Positions 58,581 through 64,000 of a DNA stretch of 64,000 bases are shown here, piece by piece. The position numbers were made by a program, and so were the translations under genes. The DNA is from Palaemon carinicauda. Its lineage: Eukaryota; Arthropoda; Malacostraca; Decapoda; Palaemonidae. Below the pieces are notes generated by a model. It had not been told where the DNA came from, made no database searches, and saw nothing but the letters and a program-made list of their open reading frames with translations. The DNA is taken from assembly GCF_036898095.1 (NCBI RefSeq), contig NC_090739.1, positions 117,484,497 through 117,548,496 of the forward strand, in the 5' to 3' direction. Each line of letters opens with the position of its first letter. Positions within the stretch are counted from its first letter, which is position 1.

Positions 58581-59948
58581 ATTGTTCTCCGATTCCAGAC
58601 CCAGCAGCAGTTCACGTGGATGCTTTTCTGCTGGATTGGTTCCATCTCGACCTGTATGCATTCCCGCCGTTCAAGATTGTCAACAGGGTACTTCAGAAGT
58701 TCTCCTCTCACAAAGGGACACGGCTGACGTTGGTTGGCTCCGCTCTGGCCCGCGAGAGAATGGTTCTTAGAGGTACTGCAATGGCTGGTCGACATTCCCA
58801 GGACTCTTCCTCTAGGAGTGAACCTTCTAAGTCTACCTCACGTAAAGAAGGTACACCCAATCCTCCACGCTCTTCGTCTGACTGCCTTCAGACTTTCGAA
58901 AGACTCTCAAGAGCTAGGGGCTTTTCGAAGGAGGCAGCCAGAGCGATTGCCAAAGCAAGGAGAACATCCACTCTCAGAATCTATCAGTCTCGAGGGGAAG
59001 TCTTCCGTAGCTGGTACAAGACCAATGCAGTTTCCTCAACCAGTACCACTGTAACCCAGATTGCTGACTTCCTGTTATATCTAAGGAAAGTAAGATCCCT
59101 TTCAGCTCCTACGATCAAGGGTTACAGAAGTATGTTGGCAGCGGTTTTCCGCCACAGAGGCTTGGATCTTTCCACCAACAAAGATCTACAGGACCTCCCT
59201 AGGTCTTTTGAGACCTCAAAGGAACGTCGGCTGTCCACTCCAGGCTGGAATCTAGACGTGGTCCTAAGGTTCCTTATGTCATCAAGATTTGAACCTCTCC
59301 AATCAGCCTCTTTTTAGGACCTCACATTAAAAACTCTTTTCCTCGTGTGCTTGACAACAGCTAAAAGAGTAAGTGAGATCCACGCCTTCAGCAGGATCAT
59401 TGTTTTCACATCTGAAACGGCTACATGTTCCTTGCAGCTCGGTTTTTGCTAAACGAGCTTCCTTCACGTCCTTGGCCTAAGTCGTTCGAGATCCCAAGCC
59501 TGTCCAACTTGGTGGGGAATGAACTGAAGAGAGTACTTTGCCCAGTTAGAGCTCTTAGGTACTATCTAAAAAGGTCTTAACCTTTACAAGGACAATCAGA
59601 AGCCTTATAGTGTGCTATCAAGAAACCTTCTTTTCCAAGTTCTAAGAACTCAGTTTCTTACTATTCAGGCTTCTGATTAGAGAAACACATTCTCATCTGA
59701 AGGAAGAAGACCTTGCTTTGCTGAAGGTAAGGACACATGAAGTGGGAGCTGTGGCTACTTCAGTGGCCTTCAAACAGAGCCATTCTCTGCAGAGTGTTAT
59801 GGATGCAACCTATTGGAGAAGCAAGTCAGTGTTCGCATCATTCTATCTCAAAGATGTCCAGTCTCTTTACGAGTACTGCTACACCCTGGGACCATTCGTA
59901 GCAACGAATGCAGTAGTAGGCGAGGGCTCAGCCACTACATTCCCATAA
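58577..59948 (+). pseudogene. Element B tyrosine recombinase with linker
   Basis: The frame 58577-59317 (about 245 codons) starts in the RNase H-recombinase linker (YCSPIPDPAAVHVDAFLLDW; YAFPPFKIVNRVLQKF). It then enters the core-binding domain: RRTSTLRIYQSRGEVFRSWY, VTQIADFLLYLRKVRSLSAP and TIKGYRSMLAAVFRHRGLD. A TAG at 59315 ends it. The catalytic part continues after the stop: TAKRVSEIHAFS (first Arg, near 59366), further frame breaks, then 59718-59948 with RTHEVGAVATSVAF, where His is kept but the paired Arg is Gly. MDATYWRSKSVFASFYLKDV follows, with the nucleophilic Tyr near 59844. Element A shows the opposite pattern (Arg kept, Tyr lost). In a live element the enzyme joins the circular DNA form to the genome. 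Confidence 0.88.
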
Positions 59949-60330
59949 TCCCATAACCTTTTAACCTTTCTCTTGAATACTTTTTATGGGTTGTACGGTC
60001 GGCTAAGAAGCCTTCCACATCCTTGTTGATTTGGCGGGTGGTCAATTCTTTCTTGAGAAGCGCCGAGGTTAAAGGTTGTGATGAGGTCCTTTAGTATGGG
60101 TTGCAGCCCTGTATACTTTAGCACCTTTGAGTTGATTCAGCCTTCCAAGAGGAACGCTGCGCTCAGTAAGGAAGACGATCTTATTAAAGGCAGAGTAACG
60201 GTTCAAGTCGACTTCCTTACCAGGTACTTATTATTTCATTGTTATTGTGGATAACTGATTATATGAAATACGGGATACTTAGCTATCCTTTAGTCTTGTA
60301 CACTGGTTTTTCACCCACCCCCCTGGGTGT
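59949..60330 (+). other. 3' UTR of element B
   Basis: Non-coding sequence between the recombinase and the internal complementary region. Short similarity to the 3' region of element A is visible in the CTTCCTTACCAGGTA versus CTTCCTTATCAGGTA block (about 60210). Confidence 0.6.
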
Positions 60331-60425
60331 GAATCAGCTACATGATTATCGGGTAAGTTTAATATTGAAAAATGTTATTTTCATTAGTAAAATAAATTTT
60401 TGAATATACTTACCCGATAATCATG
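60331..60425. repeat. Element B internal complementary region
   Basis: The left half (AGCTACATGATTATCGGGTA, then AGTTTAATATTGAAAAT) is the exact complement of the left terminus. The right half (ATTTTCATTAGTAAAATAAA, then TTTTTGAATATACTTACCCG) is the exact 40-base complement of the right terminus at 60619-60658. The half-specific differences (TTTAATATTG versus TATATTCAAAA) are preserved. This is the hallmark of DIRS elements. Confidence 0.93.
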
Positions 60426-60600
60426 ATTTAATTGACCCACCATTCCTCCCCATAGAGAACCAGTGGACCGAGGAAAAAGTGAGGTGGCGTCAACAACAAG
60501 TACTGTAGTACCTGGCCACAGGTGGCGCTTGTGAGTACACCCCCTTCTAGTATAGTGATAGCTGGCGTATCCCTCCCGTAGAATTCTGTCGGGCAACGGA

Positions 60601-60662
60601 GTTGACAGCTACATGATTATCGGGTAAGTATATTCAAAAATTTATTTTACTAATGAAAATAA
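60601..60662. repeat. Right terminal inverted repeat of element B
   Basis: GTTGACAGCTACATGATTAT, then CGGGTAAGTATATTC and an AT-rich tail. Inverted relative to 54431-54475. Confidence 0.9.
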
Positions 60663-62600
60663 AAATTTTCTAAGCGTTGCTTATATTTTGAGAAGATAAG
60701 TATAATATTGCACTGGACCAATGGTCCAGCAACGACGTTGTTTGTCGACTGACCAACGAGAGGGGTTCCACTGCAGCAAACTCGAGCAAAGAGAAGATTG
60801 GGCTCTAGGTGTCCAGTCACTCCACCAAGATACCAGGGATAAGTTTCATCATCCTCACGTCAACTGGAAGGGGAGAAGGGCTCAATCCTTCAAGAACATA
60901 AAAGCTCCACAGACGGGAGAGGGTTGGCAGCAAGATTCTGTACGATATACTTGCTTTTAGATTACCTCTTCAGCAAGTTCTGACTAGGAGAGCTCTAAAA
61001 GTTTTGAATCTTACGGGCCACCAAAGTGCCACTCGATAGAGGTCTTCCCTCCCTTCTCAAGGTTCTTTGATGCCTAACCAAAGTTGTTTATCTTCATGAT
61101 CCAGGCAAAGGTATTGACAAAGGTGGACTCTGTCTCCAGGTTCTCTGCCTCTGCAGATGTAGTACCTTTGTAGTTGGTTATAGGATCTGTGGTTTTCCTC
61201 AACTCCTCTTCCCATTGAGGAGAGAGAAAATCATGGCATTGCTATTGCTTACTTCTTGTTTCTTAGTGTGAAGTAGCTTCCTTTCGGTGATCTATTCCCT
61301 GTACAGCTTAAGGGCTCACACTATTCTGTTGGAAGGAACTTTGGAGCAATACAACATCATGGTCTGTAGAATGCATACGCGAGAAGGTGAACATAGGAAC
61401 AGTGATGTAATGTTGATTTTACGAGAGTAGTGAGCTGCAGCGGAACAAAAACCCTCAGAAGGACGTGATGTGAATCAGATAATCATACTTCAATTTTCTG
61501 CCAGTTAATAAACCTTATATTTTTCCAACTGGTTATCTTGTGTCTATTTTGCATTTCTGATCATTATTATTACTTCAAATCACTCACTTTTGTTACTTCC
61601 CCACCAAAAAACCCCAGGTTTCCCACTGGGGTCCCCATAATCATCTCTATATGAGGGGTCCAAAAACTCAAACGGGTGGTACGCGTGAATAATCATGCAC
61701 AAAAATACATAAAACACAAGCTAGCGAGTAGGATACTACATGGTTCACGTATTTGGCTAGAAATTAAAGTATCATATATTTACTCTGTCTGCCAACACAT
61801 CAGCCATTAAGTAACTTGAAAGGATATAAAAAATGGCTGTTGCATAAAACTCTATAAGACCTGTAGCATAAAACCTTCTGGAGTTTCATCCATTTCAAAA
61901 GGTCTGCAAGTAAATATGTCAAGATATTAAAAGTTCCTAACCCCACATGACAACAGCATCGAGACATTATACACCATTGATTTCTAAACCAGCAGAAAGA
62001 CCAGTTTTTCACATCTATTTTGCTTGATATGTAAGGGTAATATTCTTTTGATTCTTTAAATTGAGAACAAAATCTACCACTTCTTATAGGCAAATCCACT
62101 TTAGACAGAATATTCAACTATTATACAGTATATTGTTCCCTTATGTTGCGAATCTTTGTCAGTAGTGGCTTAGCTTAAGTTCTGATGAACCAAAGTACAT
62201 AATTCTTCAAATTACAAAACTTTGTATTGTACAGTATAGCTTTGATAACTGTTTAACGGGGATTTGTGTCGTGTGGCAGGCTACTTGCGATATAACTCCA
62301 TAATTCTATTTAATCTACAGAATTTATGTCAATTTGAAATACTGTAGGCTATATCCTTATAATTTTATTTCATCTAGCCTACAGCATTGTAAGTCACATT
62401 AGATGTGGTGGGGATGGCTTAGTCTGGCTAGGTAAAGGTACAGCATCCCAAGTTACTATGAGATTCAGGGCCTCTGTAACACGGTTTTTTGGACTTTGCT
62501 CCTTATCAAAGCATCGGATGTAGCTGAAAGTTGACATATGTATATTTTACAACCACACACAAATTTTGTCAGCATTATCAATAACCTAAACACAATAGTT
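60663..62600. other. Unassigned stretch
   Basis: A 79-codon plus-strand frame (60721-60960) and a 105-codon minus-strand frame (62117-61800) are not recognised. The GC content of 60.7-61.4 kb is higher than its surroundings and may be another decayed retroelement, but no motif supports it. Nothing else was seen. Confidence 0.45.
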
Positions 62601-64000
62601 TTAATTTTTATAGAGTAAAAATGATCTAGTCGACGCCATGGCCAGTGATAACGAGCCAAGAGTCGAAAACATTCACTACGTAAGCAATGTAAACACCTTT
62701 TGACAAAATTTTGCCCCGCCCATCCACCAGACACCCATTCAACTTCTTCCATCGGCTCTGAAACCCATAACAGTCAAGAATGGCTAACAGGATTTGGAAT
62801 TGCCCCCGTGGTTGCAAAACTGCATTTGTCTTACGACTTGCAACTTTATACAGTCAAGAGAAAGCCCGTGGCCATATTTACTATAGCCTGAATAGGTAAT
62901 TATTCAGTTTCTAGTTTAAATCCAATGTTTATAGTCTGATTTGTATTTACCGTAACAGGATTATAATACTTGTAATGTCATTCAGGCTTTTGAACATTTC
63001 TATTAACTATTCACTATGCCACCAAAAGAGAGAGAAAGAGAGGGATTGTATGTAAACAGTCTTTATATAACTATTTTTGTTAAAATAAGATTTTTGTGCT
63101 AAAATCTCCATCAGACCAACCGTGTTAGCTATGTTTTGGGCATGACTGCATTTTATAAATAAATCCTGAATAGTTTTAGGAGTTTTATTTGTACATCTAA
63201 TGGGAATTTATAGAAGTGAAGTGAACATAATTCATTTATCCTTTAAAATAATTACTACATGTAGCAAAACAAATAGTAGTAAAGATGATAATGCAATGAA
63301 GGAATGATACCATACTTTATCTTTAGCTTCAACATCGGCAATAACATACCCAGTTGCCATAATTTGTCAGCTTAATGAAATAACCTATCATCTAAAGTTA
63401 AACTTAATTTCTGAGGAGGCCATGGCTTATTGCACAGTGAAAGAATATGACAAAGACTTTATGAATGGCGGAACGATACATAAATGTGGGTGGGGTATTT
63501 GTGCTAGCGTAGTAATACTACTGTACTGTAGCAGTAGTGCCGTAACAGTACTATACATGAATTAAACGTTTAGGCCAACTTTTGGGATCCTTGAGGATCA
63601 TTTACCACTTCTTACAACTACTCGAAAAATTAGTTTTTATAGCCAGAATTTAAATTTTCTGATCCAACAGTACCCATGATAGCCTTCAGTGTTATCCTGA
63701 ATTACAACGAGGCCAAAGTGGGTGGAGCCTCGTGAAGTCATCATTCTGACGATAATTACTGGTGAAGGTTTAAAGCCAAAATATGGTACCAGTTATTTAT
63801 TTATTTTTTTCTTTTTTACAGTAAATACGTAGGTACCTAGACAATAAATAAAAATTACTGGACATTGGATATAGCAGTTATCAAATCAAGCTGGTCTACT
63901 ACGTTTTAGAAAATTACCAACTAATCCATACACCTTGTCAATCTGATTGTGACCTATAAAGTAGACTGTAATTTCTTAGGAAACTTATTCTGGGAGTTAG
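62601..64000. other. Unassigned stretch
   Basis: AT-rich apart from a GC-richer patch at 62630-62880. Within it an ATG in a good initiation context (62638) is followed by 14 sense codons and a GTAAGC donor-like site at 62680; this is suggestive only. A short purine-rich AGAGAGAGAAAGAGAGAGGG run lies near 63030. No gene is supported. Confidence 0.4.

Larger units (their letters stand above)
54431..60662 (+). mobile_element. DIRS-like retrotransposon B
   Basis: A 6.2-kb element with inverted ends: left 54431-54475 (ACTTACCCGATAATCATG, then TAGCTGTCAAC) and right 60601-60662, its reverse complement over the core. The internal complementary region at 60331-60425 matches both ends almost perfectly, including flanking bases that differ between the two ends. 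Inside, on the plus strand, are gag-like ORF1, a short RT tail, RNase H and tyrosine recombinase. Most of RT, including motifs A and B, is missing between about 57450 and 57624. The good preservation of the ends against the decayed coding part suggests a relatively recent, possibly trans-mobilised copy. It lies directly to the right of element D. Confidence 0.88.

Overview
This window looks like nuclear DNA from a repeat-rich animal genome, most likely a decapod crustacean (shrimp, prawn or crab). The evidence is indirect: AT-rich non-coding DNA, very long (TA)n, (GA)n and (TC)n microsatellites, several DIRS-like tyrosine-recombinase retrotransposons, Penelope-like elements (PLEs), LINE fragments, and two SINE-like families whose consensus I associate from memory with decapods. 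I found no intact host gene, no bacterial-type operon, no rRNA or functional tRNA gene and no CRISPR array. Nearly every long reading frame is either a broken mobile-element gene or a by-product of a tandem repeat.

Layout. 1-1.1 kb: antisense LINE endonuclease fragment, part of it amplified in a 177-bp tandem repeat. 1.4-1.6 kb: (TA)n/(GA)n. 2.48-9.43 kb: one very large 42-bp minisatellite (about 165 units) that is open in several frames because 42 is a multiple of 3. 9.7-10.34 kb: antisense, frameshifted coding-like segment that I do not recognise. 11.3 kb: a 138-bp hairpin. 12.6-13.95 kb: antisense LINE ORF1 with zinc knuckles, interrupted by a tRNA-derived SINE. 16.47-17.8 kb: PLE fragment with a 5' inversion and GIY-YIG endonuclease, ending at a (TA)n tract. 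18.17-24.08 kb: DIRS-like element A (plus strand). 24-40.3 kb: mostly unassigned AT-rich DNA with a LINE 3' end, two copies of a second SINE-like family, microsatellites and a G-rich tract.

40.36-46 kb: DIRS-like element C (minus strand), broken up by two SINEs and a long-TIR element. 47.13-54.43 kb: a nest of insertions. DIRS-like element D (minus) carries an antisense LINE; the LINE carries a SINE-like element with an (AAT)n tail; inside that tail sits a palindromic pair of PLE copies with about 1.6-kb inverted arms. 54.43-60.66 kb: DIRS-like element B (plus), containing a 16-bp minisatellite and an internal deletion that removes most of its reverse transcriptase. 60.7-64 kb: unassigned.

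How the parts relate. The DIRS-like elements carry (or carried) a gag-like protein, RT, RNase H and a tyrosine recombinase. Their termini are complementary to an internal region, as expected for a family that integrates through a circular intermediate. The PLEs encode RT plus GIY-YIG endonuclease. All copies here carry stops, frameshifts or lost catalytic residues, so the window reads as a graveyard of nested elements, not an active system. I see no convincing new biological system. The items most worth follow-up are the 7-kb minisatellite, the palindromic PLE pair with two compensating frameshifts over RT motif B, the near-exact internal complementary region of element B, and the unrecognised coding remnant at 9.7-10.34 kb.
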